Below are positions 42,435-50,576 of a DNA stretch of 64,000 bases, piece by piece. A program made the translations under genes and the position numbers. The stretch is from F23-D06 sp963603365 (lineage in GTDB: Bacteria > Bacteroidota > Bacteroidia > Bacteroidales > WCHB1-69): contig CAVCMI010000020.1 in NCBI GenBank assembly GCA_963603365.1, forward strand, positions 15,867 through 79,866. The letters run 5' to 3'. Every line of letters begins with the position of its first letter. Within the stretch, counting starts at the first letter, position 1. A model generated the notes under the pieces. The model did no database searches. It saw only the letters and a list, made by a program, of their open reading frames with translations, and was not told the origin of the DNA.

Positions 42435-45299
42435 CTATCGTATCAAGGTTACATTGCCGGTGATCTGCGGCTGTCCGGGGCCGGCGATGTTGTCCAATTG
42501 GGTCCAATGCCTGATGTAATAGATGTAAACGCCCTGCGGGCATTCGTTTCCGGACATGTCGTTGCCGTCCCAGCCAATGTTGGGGTCGGTTGACTTGAAA
42601 ACCAACCTCCCTTGGCGGTCATAGATGAGCATCTGGTATTTTTCGATCTCGATGCCTTCGAAACGGGGAATGAATATGTTGTTCAGTGCGTCGCCGTTCG
42701 GGGTGAAAGCATTGGGAATGTAGAAGTGTATGGGCACCGTGACGGTGACGTATTGTGTGGTAGAGTCGGTGCACCGCTGTGAATTGGTGACGGTGAGCGT
42801 GACAGGGTAGGTGCCCGTATGGGTGAAGTCGTGCGTGGGGTTCGCTACGTCGTGAACGATAGAGCCCGTGGCATCGTAACGGTCGTGGAAGTTCCAGTGC
42901 CACGTGGAATCTGTGGTGCAGGTCATATTGCAGTAGAGCGTGCCGTACCCGTGCTCCATGGTGATTTCGTTCGGTGACATGGTGAACGACACTTCCGGCA
43001 ATGGCCTTACGTTTATGGTAAAGGTGTCTGTCTTGAAACAGTCGTTGTCATTGGGCAAGATGCCGCGTACCACGTATGTCGTGGTTTCTGACGGCGACAC
43101 CAGCCGCGTGGCCCCCGACGGCCCGTTCTCCCAAATGTAGTTGTAGTCGGTGGTATCGGCCGAGGCCGTAAGGCGGACACTCTCACCTTGGCAGATTTCA
43201 TCGTCGCCATGGATTGTAGGCTGCTCCAACTCTTCAACCACTAATTTGGCCGTGTCGGTGGTGGTGCAGTTGTTGTTGTATGTGATGGTGAGGATGCAGT
43301 CTTGGCTCTCCTGCGCTATGAATGTGAGTTCTCTTACAGTGTCCCCCGTGTTCCAGCTGTAAGAGTCGGGCACGATGGTGTCAAGTTCTTGTATTATAGG
43401 ATTGAACGATACTTCCTTGCCGGGGCAGACATCCGTTCCTCTCAAAGTTACTTCGGGAATGTTGACGCGCACCAATATAGTGTCAAGCAGGTCAAAGGAA
43501 GCGCCGGTGGAGTTGGTGAAATGGTATTTGGCGATGTAGCGGGTGGTAGTGGTGGGGTTTACGACTAACCTGTTCGTAGTGCCGACACATGGGGTGTTGA
43601 TGTCGTTCTCGAACCATTCGATGGTGGCGTCTTCATCGAGCGGGGTGATGGGTGTGAAACGCCATGCTTCGTTGTCGGCAGTCCAGTTTGTGGCAAAAGT
43701 GCGTCCGGGTGCGACCACCATCTGCGAGGAGGTGGTGTTCTGCAGCCCGACAACGCCGTTCCCGCTGTTCCAACTGGAGCAGCAGGCGCGGTGGCGTATG
43801 AACACGTCGATGATGTTGGTGCCTTCGTAAATCACCATCTGGTAAGAGTTGTACATATTGTTGCCTTGGGTGTAGCAACTGTAGAGCCCCACATTGTCAT
43901 AGTTGAACACAAAGGTGCGGCACGGGTACTCGCCCATCACTCCATAGCGGATAGCACCGTTGTTGATGTAGTGGCCGGGGTAAATGTCTTCATATACACC
44001 GTAGATGCAATTGCGGTAGTTGTAAGGAGCATTAGTGAACGGCGGCGTGCTGGTGTGGGTGGGACAACCGGTAGTGCTCCAGCTGCAGTAGCCTGACTGT
44101 GGAGAGAATGAAATCAGCCCATTGGCGCCCGGGTAAGCCTTGGTGTAGGGCTTGCCGAAGAAAGAGAAGGTGAACGGCAGGTTAACACCACTGGAGGTGA
44201 TCCAATTGTCGTCCGTGTTGGCATCTATCAAGGTGCCGGCATTGAACTCAAACGGCGGCGCGTAGGTTACTTGCGATACGGTATAGTCGTTGGCATAGCG
44301 TCCCGTGGCTGTAATGCCGGCAGAGAGAATGGTCGGGATGCCGCATTGGTGGTCGATGACATCCGGGGCCTCGGCATCGGAGGTGGAGATGACCACTTGT
44401 GGACATGCGGTGCCGAGCGGGGTCTCAAAGAGTTCGGACACACACGAAATGGTAGCCGCCCAGCCCGACTTTGACACGTCACCCGCAGCGCCGATGTATT
44501 CAACATAGAGCGTAGAACCGGACGAGAAAAGCACGGGCGGCTTGTTGCCCGTTGTGGCGTCAAGGGTAGATGAGTGGAACTGCCCGATGAGACGCTTGTT
44601 AGGGTCAGACTTGGCCCCGTCGTAAATCTTCATCAGCCCGTTGATGGAAAAACTTTGGAATTCCATCTTGATGTGTGAGGCAGGCGACACGAACTCTACG
44701 TCGTAGTGCTCGTTGTTTGCCGCAATGTTCCCGTTTGCTCCGCCAGAGTCGTAAAAGAGGGCGTTGCATCCCGAATACAACGACCCGTCGTAGTCGCTGA
44801 TGAGCACGGTTGAAGAGTTCAGCGACGTGGCGTATGCCTGCGCCGCCCAGCCTTCGCTCAACATCCCGTAGTCGTCGATGTCGTCAGAATGGAACACGAA
44901 TGTGAGGAAGCGGCCGGTAGAGTTGACCTGTTCGGGGGAGCGTACGGAGTTATAGGCGCCGATGAGGGTGGCGTCGGTGTTCTGCCCGTCAAATATGTAA
45001 AGCGTATCACCGTATCCCATAGAGAAATCATTGAACAGCACGGTGAGGTAACTGTTCGCCATTTCGGTTTTCATCGTCAGCGTGTCGCGGATGTTGCGCT
45101 CAAAATAGCCGTTCGGATCGTTGTTGGGTCCGGGATTGGTTGCCGTGCCGCCGGGGTCATAAAAATAACGGATGTCTTCACCCACCAGCTGCGGGGTGGA
45201 AGTGTTTGTCATAATGATGTCCTGAGCGTAAAGTGTGCCTGTGCCGAAGCAGAACAGCACTAAGATCAAGGATAGGGATTTGTATTTGGGATTTCTCAT
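42435..45299 (-). CDS. CUB/PKD-domain surface protein with type B (CHU_C) T9SS domain
   Basis: A 954-residue exported protein. A signal peptide (1-25, ending TLYAQ) is followed by two CUB-like domains (about 45-155 and 160-285; motif GDTLYIFDGQNTDATLIGAY). Next is a lectin- or nidogen-like beta domain (about 330-560; PFTFSFFGKPYTKAYPGANG). Several Ig/PKD-like repeats (570-850) include TGTYPVTLTVTNSQRC. The C-terminal ~95 residues form a CHU_C/gliding-motility-type domain (FYIPNAFTPNGDALNNIFIP, CPQGVYIYYIRHW), a type B T9SS signal. CUB domains bind proteins or glycans, so adhesion is plausible. It follows the short type B protein gene by 28 bp and is probably co-transcribed. No SprF/PorP partner gene is nearby. 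Confidence 0.9.
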   Translation of the reverse strand: MRNPKYKSLSLILVLFCFGTGTLYAQDIIMTNTSTPQLVGEDIRYFYDPGGTATNPGPNNDPNGYFERNIRDTLTMKTEMANSYLTVLFNDFSMGYGDTLYIFDGQNTDATLIGAYNSVRSPEQVNSTGRFLTFVFHSDDIDDYGMLSEGWAAQAYATSLNSSTVLISDYDGSLYSGCNALFYDSGGANGNIAANNEHYDVEFVSPASHIKMEFQSFSINGLMKIYDGAKSDPNKRLIGQFHSSTLDATTGNKPPVLFSSGSTLYVEYIGAAGDVSKSGWAATISCVSELFETPLGTACPQVVISTSDAEAPDVIDHQCGIPTILSAGITATGRYANDYTVSQVTYAPPFEFNAGTLIDANTDDNWITSSGVNLPFTFSFFGKPYTKAYPGANGLISFSPQSGYCSWSTTGCPTHTSTPPFTNAPYNYRNCIYGVYEDIYPGHYINNGAIRYGVMGEYPCRTFVFNYDNVGLYSCYTQGNNMYNSYQMVIYEGTNIIDVFIRHRACCSSWNSGNGVVGLQNTTSSQMVVAPGRTFATNWTADNEAWRFTPITPLDEDATIEWFENDINTPCVGTTNRLVVNPTTTTRYIAKYHFTNSTGASFDLLDTILVRVNIPEVTLRGTDVCPGKEVSFNPIIQELDTIVPDSYSWNTGDTVRELTFIAQESQDCILTITYNNNCTTTDTAKLVVEELEQPTIHGDDEICQGESVRLTASADTTDYNYIWENGPSGATRLVSPSETTTYVVRGILPNDNDCFKTDTFTINVRPLPEVSFTMSPNEITMEHGYGTLYCNMTCTTDSTWHWNFHDRYDATGSIVHDVANPTHDFTHTGTYPVTLTVTNSQRCTDSTTQYVTVTVPIHFYIPNAFTPNGDALNNIFIPRFEGIEIEKYQMLIYDRQGRLVFKSTDPNIGWDGNDMSGNECPQGVYIYYIRHWTQLDNIAGPGQPQITGNVTLIR

Positions 45300-45327
45300 T
45301 ATTTAGGAAAGTTGTTGTCGGAAGTTA

Positions 45328-45774
45328 TTATCTGAGCAGCGCAAAGGTGTGCTTGTATACCATATAGTCGCCTTTGCCGACGGAACCGCCTTCTTCAGCG
45401 TTGCGGAGCCGGTACTTGATGATGCAGACATATACCCCGGCCGGACATGCGGTACCGTTCTTGTCGGTGCCGTCCCATTCGGCCATCGGGTTGTTGATGT
45501 TCGACTTGAACAGCAGTTTGCCGTAGCGGTCGTATATCATCATCTGGAAAAACGAGAAGGTGGCAAAAGGTTCGATTTCGTACTTGAGACGGAATGTTTC
45601 GTTGAGCCCGTCACTGTTCGGGGTGAAGGCATTGGGCACGAAGAAAGGGAGCGTGTCGCCGGAAGCCAATGCCGTCGCCGATGAAACCGTACTGGCGGTG
45701 CGGCAAGGCAACTGTTCGGCATTACATATTGCGAACGAGAACGTTATGATTGAGAAAATGACAATTTTTTTCAT
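45328..45774 (-). CDS. Minimal type B T9SS-domain protein
   Basis: A 148-residue protein that is little more than a signal peptide (MKKIVIFSIITFSFAICNAE), a linker of about 25 residues and a complete CHU_C type B sorting domain. The domain is marked by FFVPNAFTPNSDGLNETFRL, MMIYDRYGKLLFKS and CPAGVYVCIIKYR. No cargo domain is present. The ATG at 45774 gives the best signal peptide; 45780 and 45825 are also in frame. It lies between lpxB and the larger CUB/PKD type B gene. It may be a standalone anchoring or scaffold unit, or a remnant after loss of its passenger. Confidence 0.85.
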   Translation of the reverse strand: MKKIVIFSIITFSFAICNAEQLPCRTASTVSSATALASGDTLPFFVPNAFTPNSDGLNETFRLKYEIEPFATFSFFQMMIYDRYGKLLFKSNINNPMAEWDGTDKNGTACPAGVYVCIIKYRLRNAEEGGSVGKGDYMVYKHTFALLR

Positions 45775-45831
45775 GTTCATACGGTGTGCTTTTGTTTTAA
45801 CGATATGGGTGCTTTTGTGTTGCATCAAGAT

Positions 45832-46968
45832 TCAATTATTTGTGCTTCTTGTCAGGCTTTCCATGATGACGTCGGCGGCCTTGCCGGAGGCGGAACCGTT
45901 GCCCAACAGGGTGTACAGCTGCCGGTAGTCCGCTTTTATGCGGTCAATGTTCGGCCGGTTCCCGGTTATAAGTTCCAGTTCCTCTTTGAGCGTATTGGTG
46001 TCAAGGTCGTGCTGTATCAACTCGGTCACGATTTTCTTGTCGGCAATGAGGTTCGGCAAGGAGATGAAGCGGATTCCGGAAATGAGGTTCTTGGCGATGA
46101 GGTACGAGAGTTCGCTGCCGGCATAGCAGACCACCTGCGGAGTGCCGATCATGGCCGTTTCGAGGGTGGCTGTTCCGGAGGCTACAATGGCGGCCTTGGC
46201 GTTGGCAAGCAGCGGATAGGCGCTGCCGGACACCTGTTTCACATCGTAGGCACCGATGTGTCTGCTGTACAGTTCGGCGGGTTGCCAGGTTACGGTGGAC
46301 ACGACAAACTGGTACTGCGGGAACAACGGCACCACCTTGAGCATCCGGGGCAGTATGGCGGCAATCTCCTGCTTGCGGCTGCCGGGCAGCAACGCGATGA
46401 TGTCTCGCCCGTCAAGGCCGTTGCGGCGGCGGAACTCTTTTACGGTCTCCTGTTCGCGCAGGTCTCCGCCTACGGCATCCAGCAGCGGATGCCCTACATA
46501 ATGCACCCTCATGCCGTTGCGGGCATAAAACGCTTCCTCAAACGGAAGGATGACCAGCATCTCGTCCACATATTTCCGGATCTTGCCGATCCGCCCTTTC
46601 TTCCAGGCCCAGACTTGCGGGGATATGTAATAGACGACCTTCAGCCCGTTCTCTTTGGCAAAGCGGGCTATGCGCAGGTTGAAGCCGGGATAGTCAACCA
46701 GAATGACGGCGTCAGGCCCATAGAGCAGGATGTCCGTCTCGCATACCTTGATGTTGCGGAGTATCGTGTTGAGGTGAACAAAGACCTCCCAGAATCCCAT
46801 AAAGGCCAGATCCCGGTAGTGCTTGACCAAGTCGCCGCCTTCGGCTTCCATCAGGTCGCCGCCCCAGCAACGGAACTCCGCCTGCGGGTCACGCGCTTTC
46901 AGGGCTTTCATCAGGTTGGAAGCATGGAGGTCGCCCGATGCCTCACCGGCTATGATGTAGTACTTCAT
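45832..46968 (-). CDS. lpxB: Lipid-A-disaccharide synthase
   Basis: A 378-residue glycosyltransferase (GT19) that joins UDP-2,3-diacylglucosamine and lipid X to form the lipid A disaccharide on the inner face of the cytoplasmic membrane. The N terminus MKYYIIAGEASGDLHASNLM is diagnostic. Conserved segments YYISPQVWAWKKGRIGKI, LLPGSRKQEIAAILPRML and ASGTATLETAMIGTPQVV are present. Length fits the family. It follows the yqeY-like gene by 23 bp, driven from the palindromic promoter region at 47461-47504. Confidence 0.96.
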   Translation of the reverse strand: MKYYIIAGEASGDLHASNLMKALKARDPQAEFRCWGGDLMEAEGGDLVKHYRDLAFMGFWEVFVHLNTILRNIKVCETDILLYGPDAVILVDYPGFNLRIARFAKENGLKVVYYISPQVWAWKKGRIGKIRKYVDEMLVILPFEEAFYARNGMRVHYVGHPLLDAVGGDLREQETVKEFRRRNGLDGRDIIALLPGSRKQEIAAILPRMLKVVPLFPQYQFVVSTVTWQPAELYSRHIGAYDVKQVSGSAYPLLANAKAAIVASGTATLETAMIGTPQVVCYAGSELSYLIAKNLISGIRFISLPNLIADKKIVTELIQHDLDTNTLKEELELITGNRPNIDRIKADYRQLYTLLGNGSASGKAADVIMESLTRSTNN

Positions 46969-46991
46969 CTGGCTGGATGCTGTCTTGGCAA

Positions 46992-47441
46992 TTAGGAAAG
47001 AAGTCGTTTGACCATGTCCGAAACGGTGCGGTTGTCGGCTTTCCCGGCAAATGCGCGGGTGGCGGCTCCCATCATCTTGCCCATGTCTTTCATTCCGGCG
47101 AAGCCGTTTTCTTCCATAATCCTCTTGAGACCGGTCTCGATTTCTTCCTCCGTCATCATTTGGGGAAGATAGGCGGATATGATGTCCAGTTGCGCTTTCT
47201 CTTCCTGATACAGGTCATCGCGGTTTTGCGCCTTGTAGGTGTCGGCTGCGTCTTGACGTTGCTTTACCAGCTGCTTCAACAACTTGATTCCATCCTCTTC
47301 ACTAATCTCGGCAGACGCGCCTTTCTGGGTCTTGGCCAGCAGAATTGCCGACTTTACGGCGCGCAAGGCGTTCAGTTTCTCTTTCTCACGGGCTAACATG
47401 GCCGCTTTGATGTCGTCATTGATGCGTTGTTCCAAATTCAT
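46992..47441 (-). CDS. GatB/YqeY domain protein
   Basis: A 149-residue YqeY-family protein, related to the C-terminal tRNA-binding domain of GatB. Its cellular role is uncertain; a link to tRNA-dependent amidation or tRNA binding is suspected for the family. Motifs: NDDIKAAMLAREKEKLNALR, EEKAQLDIISAYLPQMMTEE and the ending MKDMGKMMGAATRAFAGKAD. The ATG at 47441 is chosen since the longer frame to 47471 overlaps the -7 element at 47465-47472. It is the first gene of the yqeY-lpxB operon. Confidence 0.92.
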   Translation of the reverse strand: MNLEQRINDDIKAAMLAREKEKLNALRAVKSAILLAKTQKGASAEISEEDGIKLLKQLVKQRQDAADTYKAQNRDDLYQEEKAQLDIISAYLPQMMTEEEIETGLKRIMEENGFAGMKDMGKMMGAATRAFAGKADNRTVSDMVKRLLS

Positions 47442-47460
47442 ATCCAGGATTTTTTTACAG

Positions 47461-47504
47461 GCTGCAAACATACAAAAAAATCAAATTTTTTGTATGTTTG
47501 CAGC
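47461..47504. promoter_or_regulatory. Palindromic divergent promoter
   Basis: Arms 47461-47479 and 47486-47504 are 19-bp perfect inverted repeats (GCTGCAAACATAC then an A run; mirrored on the right). Each arm holds a -7 element TATGTTTG, minus strand at 47465-47472 for yqeY-lpxB and plus strand at 47493-47500 for the sua5 operon, pointing away from each other. Confidence 0.8.
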
Positions 47505-47528
47505 CAACATTTAATAGCCGAAAAAAGA

Positions 47529-48092
47529 ATGGAACAGGAAATTGAGAAATGTGCCGCACTGCTGCGTGAGGGTAAAGTTTTGCTTTACCCCACAGACACC
47601 GTGTGGGGCATCGGCTGCGACGCCACTAACGAAGAGGCCGTGACTAAAATATACCGCATTAAACAGCGTGACGAGAAGAAAAGCATGATCATTCTGCTCG
47701 ACTCGGCAGAACGGCTTCCGATGTATGTGGAACGCATTCCGCTGATCGCCTGGGACCTCGCCGCCAATGTGTCGCGCCCTACCACATTTATCTATCCTAC
47801 TGCCCGGCATCTGCCTAAAAAACTGGTGCACGATGACGACACTATCGCTATCCGCATTGTGCGGCAGGATTTCTGCCGGCGCCTCATCAAGGCACTCGGC
47901 AAGCCGATTGTCTCTACTTCCGCCAATGTTGCCGCCCAGCCTACACCCCGGACGTTTATGGATATCAGCCCCGAGATTGTCGGCAAGATGGATTATGTGG
48001 TGCCGCAAGAATACGCCGATTCTGTCGAGTACAAGCCCTCGCGTCTGATCAAGTTTCTGGATGACTATAACTTTACTGTCCTGCGCGACTGA
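47529..48092 (+). CDS. L-threonylcarbamoyladenylate synthase (Sua5/YrdC/YciO family)
   Basis: A 187-residue protein that makes threonylcarbamoyl-AMP for the t6A modification of ANN-decoding tRNAs. Key features are the YrdC N-terminal pattern GKVLLYPTDTVWGIGCDA, the KxR-type nucleotide site around RIKQRDEKKSMIILL, and IVSTSANVAAQPTP. It lacks the C-terminal Sua5 domain, so it is of the short YrdC/YciO type; YciO homologs may have other activity. Start at 47529, 36 bp after the -7 element. It probably heads an operon that continues into coaD (6 bp apart) and possibly the redox genes. Confidence 0.88.
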   Translation: MEQEIEKCAALLREGKVLLYPTDTVWGIGCDATNEEAVTKIYRIKQRDEKKSMIILLDSAERLPMYVERIPLIAWDLAANVSRPTTFIYPTARHLPKKLVHDDDTIAIRIVRQDFCRRLIKALGKPIVSTSANVAAQPTPRTFMDISPEIVGKMDYVVPQEYADSVEYKPSRLIKFLDDYNFTVLRD

Positions 48093-48098
48093 CGGCCG

Positions 48099-48566
48099 AT
48101 GATGGAAAAGATTGCTGTTTTTGCCGGTTCGTTCAGCCCGTTCACCAAGGGACATGAGGATGTCGTACGGAAAGCCTTGCCTCTTTTCGACAAGATTGTC
48201 ATAGCCGTAGGTCACAATGCCCGCAAACAAGATGCCTTTTCTGTCGAACAGCGTCTCGCCTGGATTCGCGGCGTCTATGCCCAACAGCCTAAAATAACGG
48301 CGCTTGCCTACGAGGGGCTGACTGTTGACCTTTGCCATAAGGTGAATGCCGGCTATATGATCCGCGGCCTGCGCAATGTTTCCGACTATATGGCCGAAGA
48401 GGAAATCTGCCTCGTGAACCGGCAACTGGCACAAGATGTGGAAACGCTGTTTGTGCCAATGTCGCCGCAGTGGCAGCATGTCTCCTCTTCCATGGTCCGC
48501 GAACTCTGGAGCCTGCATGCCGACTATTCCCCATACGTGTCATACCAACTTCCTGAATTAGAATAG
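48099..48566 (+). CDS. coaD: Phosphopantetheine adenylyltransferase
   Basis: A 155-residue nucleotidyltransferase that transfers AMP to 4'-phosphopantetheine, the penultimate step of coenzyme A synthesis. The T/HxGH nucleotide motif is GSFSPFTKGHEDVV (Thr16 to His19). The family block GYMIRGLRNVSDYMAEEE is followed by ICLVNRQLAQDVETLF and the C-terminal WQHVSSSMVREL. Size matches the usual ~155-160 residues. ATG codons at 48099 and 48102 are adjacent. The downstream thioredoxin-like gene starts 4 bp after its stop. Confidence 0.94.
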   Translation: MMEKIAVFAGSFSPFTKGHEDVVRKALPLFDKIVIAVGHNARKQDAFSVEQRLAWIRGVYAQQPKITALAYEGLTVDLCHKVNAGYMIRGLRNVSDYMAEEEICLVNRQLAQDVETLFVPMSPQWQHVSSSMVRELWSLHADYSPYVSYQLPELE

Positions 48567-48569
48567 AGT

Positions 48570-50027
48570 ATGAACAACTTATTTTGCAGATGGATAGCAT
48601 TGTGCCTGCTCCTTACGGCAGCAGCGGCGGCGGCAGGACAGAAACCAGTCGTCATCGAGGGCGACGCCCCATTTGCAAAGAACGAAGTGATCAGGCTGGT
48701 GGTTTTTGAGGATCTCTTCAACCGTATACCCAAGACTGCGGACACCTGCACTATTGGTGCCGACGGACATTTCCGCCTGCAATATGACGCCGCCGCCATC
48801 CGGCCGGCACAACTGGCCGTCAGGACAACGAAAGCCGAACTTTTCATCGTGCCTTCGCGCACCTACCGCTTCCACGTCTCCGCCGACACCACGCTCTTCG
48901 GATTCGTGAACCCCGAAAGGTATGGCGGATTCCTGCATGTGACCGCCGACAAGACAGATACCGCTGACCTGAACTACAAAATCAACCGCTTTGACCGCTA
49001 TTTCAACGAACTGATGGACCGCTACGGCTTCAAACTGGTGTATGACCGCGACAAAACGGTGTATGATACGGTTATGATGCTGCTGAACAAGGCTTTCAAC
49101 GTGCATTACGATGCCGACAATTTCTACGCTTCATACGTCTATTACACCTGCGGTCTACTCGACAGACTGTGCTTCCCGAAAGACAGACAGTCTCAGTTTG
49201 AACGCTTTTTTGACCATGACGTGCTGTACGACAATCCTGCTTATATGCTGCTGTTCAACAACTTCTATTCCGGATACCTCTACAATTCAAAGTATGTGCC
49301 CAAAGAATTGCTGAGCACGGCCATCAACGACAGGCCCGACTATACGGCACTCTTCAGCGGCTTGGGGCGCGACCCTATGCTGCGCTCCGACCGGGTGCGC
49401 GAACTGGCTGTCATCCGTAATGTCACAGACTGGTACGGCAATGAAGAATTTGACAAGGCCAATCTCCTTGACATCCTCCGGAGCATCCGCCAAGAGACCC
49501 GTTTCCCTGAACATGCCCTCTATGCCGAGAATGCCTTGCGCTTGCTGACTCCCGACCCGATAGACAATGCGGCTTGCGTTTGGAAGGACGAAAACGGCGA
49601 GGAGGTCAGATTCGGCCAGTTCGGAAACGGCAAGGATGTCTTTGTCCAGGTGTTCCAAAGCGACTGCGTGGACTGCATACGCGAGATGATAATGCTGGAA
49701 GAGCTGAACCGACGTTTTGGCGACAAGGTGCAGTTCGTGAGCCTTGACGTGGACATGAACCCCGACAACTACCGACTTTTCTGTCAAAAATACAAATCGC
49801 GCTTTACGTGGCCGATATGGCATTTCAACGGCAACTACGACTGGTTGCAGACGGAGCACATCGAGACACTGCCTACCTATCTGCTGCTTGACCCCGCCGG
49901 TCAAATACTGAACCGCGACTTGCCCTCGCCGGGGAATGGTCTCATCGACTATTTCTATCTCCGTTACCCCCAAGAAGAACAACAAGACAATAATCCCCTT
50001 TTCAGAACAAAAAAACAAGAACAATGA
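48570..50027 (+). CDS. Exported thioredoxin-like protein with N-terminal extension
   Basis: A 485-residue secreted or periplasmic protein. Signal peptide about 1-23 (LLLTAAAAAAGQ). Residues 25-330 are an N-terminal region (GDAPFAKNEVIRLVVFEDLF) of the type seen in Bacteroidota TlpA-like proteins of unknown role. The C-terminal ~140 residues are a thioredoxin fold with redox motif Cys366-Val-Asp-Cys369 (VFQSDCVDCIREMIML) and the cis-Pro region IETLPTYLLLDPAGQIL. The motif differs from the usual WCGPC, so redox potential may differ. It overlaps the next TlpA-like gene by 4 bp (ATGA), implying translational coupling. Confidence 0.85.
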   Translation: MNNLFCRWIALCLLLTAAAAAAGQKPVVIEGDAPFAKNEVIRLVVFEDLFNRIPKTADTCTIGADGHFRLQYDAAAIRPAQLAVRTTKAELFIVPSRTYRFHVSADTTLFGFVNPERYGGFLHVTADKTDTADLNYKINRFDRYFNELMDRYGFKLVYDRDKTVYDTVMMLLNKAFNVHYDADNFYASYVYYTCGLLDRLCFPKDRQSQFERFFDHDVLYDNPAYMLLFNNFYSGYLYNSKYVPKELLSTAINDRPDYTALFSGLGRDPMLRSDRVRELAVIRNVTDWYGNEEFDKANLLDILRSIRQETRFPEHALYAENALRLLTPDPIDNAACVWKDENGEEVRFGQFGNGKDVFVQVFQSDCVDCIREMIMLEELNRRFGDKVQFVSLDVDMNPDNYRLFCQKYKSRFTWPIWHFNGNYDWLQTEHIETLPTYLLLDPAGQILNRDLPSPGNGLIDYFYLRYPQEEQQDNNPLFRTKKQEQ

Positions 50028-50554
50028 AAAAGCTTTTTTTGATTGCAGCAGCAATTACGCTGTGCCTCTCACTGGACGCACAGAACCAAAACCCGCAGAA
50101 ACCGGCCGCAGGGCTTCCATCCGTGAACATCCAGACCATTGACGGCAAGGTGTTCAACACGGCAGACATCAGCAACGACGGAAAACCTGTAATCGTCAGC
50201 CTTTGGGCTACCTGGTGCAAACCCTGCATTGCTGAACTCCTCGCCATTGCCGACGAATATGAGGACTGGGTGGAAGAAACCGGCGTGAAACTCTTTGCCG
50301 TCTCCATTGACGATGCCAAAACCTCCGCACGCGTCGCCCCCTTCGTGAACGGCAAAGGATGGGAATATACCGTACTCCTCGATGTCAACTCCGACTTCAA
50401 AAGAGCGATGAATGTCAATGACGTGCCTTACATGTGCATCCTAAACGGCAAAGGCGAGATCGTCTGGCAGCACACGTCGTATGCCCCGGGCAGCGAGAAA
50501 GAGGTGTACGAGATTGTGAAAAAGCTGGCAGAAGAGCAAAAGACAGCAGAATGA
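50024..50554 (+). CDS. TlpA-family thiol-disulfide oxidoreductase
   Basis: A 176-residue exported thioredoxin. The signal peptide is about 1-20 (MKKLFLIAAAITLCLSLDAQ). The active site is Trp-Cys65-Lys-Pro-Cys68 in LWATWCKPCIAELLAIADEY. The cis-Pro segment is MNVNDVPYMCILNGKGEIVW. AhpC/TlpA family members reduce disulfides in the periplasm, for example in cytochrome c maturation or protein repair. No cytochrome genes are nearby, so the partner is more likely one of the operon products. It is coupled to the upstream thioredoxin-like gene and followed after 22 bp by the DUF6029 gene. Confidence 0.92.
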   Translation: MKKLFLIAAAITLCLSLDAQNQNPQKPAAGLPSVNIQTIDGKVFNTADISNDGKPVIVSLWATWCKPCIAELLAIADEYEDWVEETGVKLFAVSIDDAKTSARVAPFVNGKGWEYTVLLDVNSDFKRAMNVNDVPYMCILNGKGEIVWQHTSYAPGSEKEVYEIVKKLAEEQKTAE

Positions 50555-50576
50555 TTTGTCCCATAAATGCACTATT

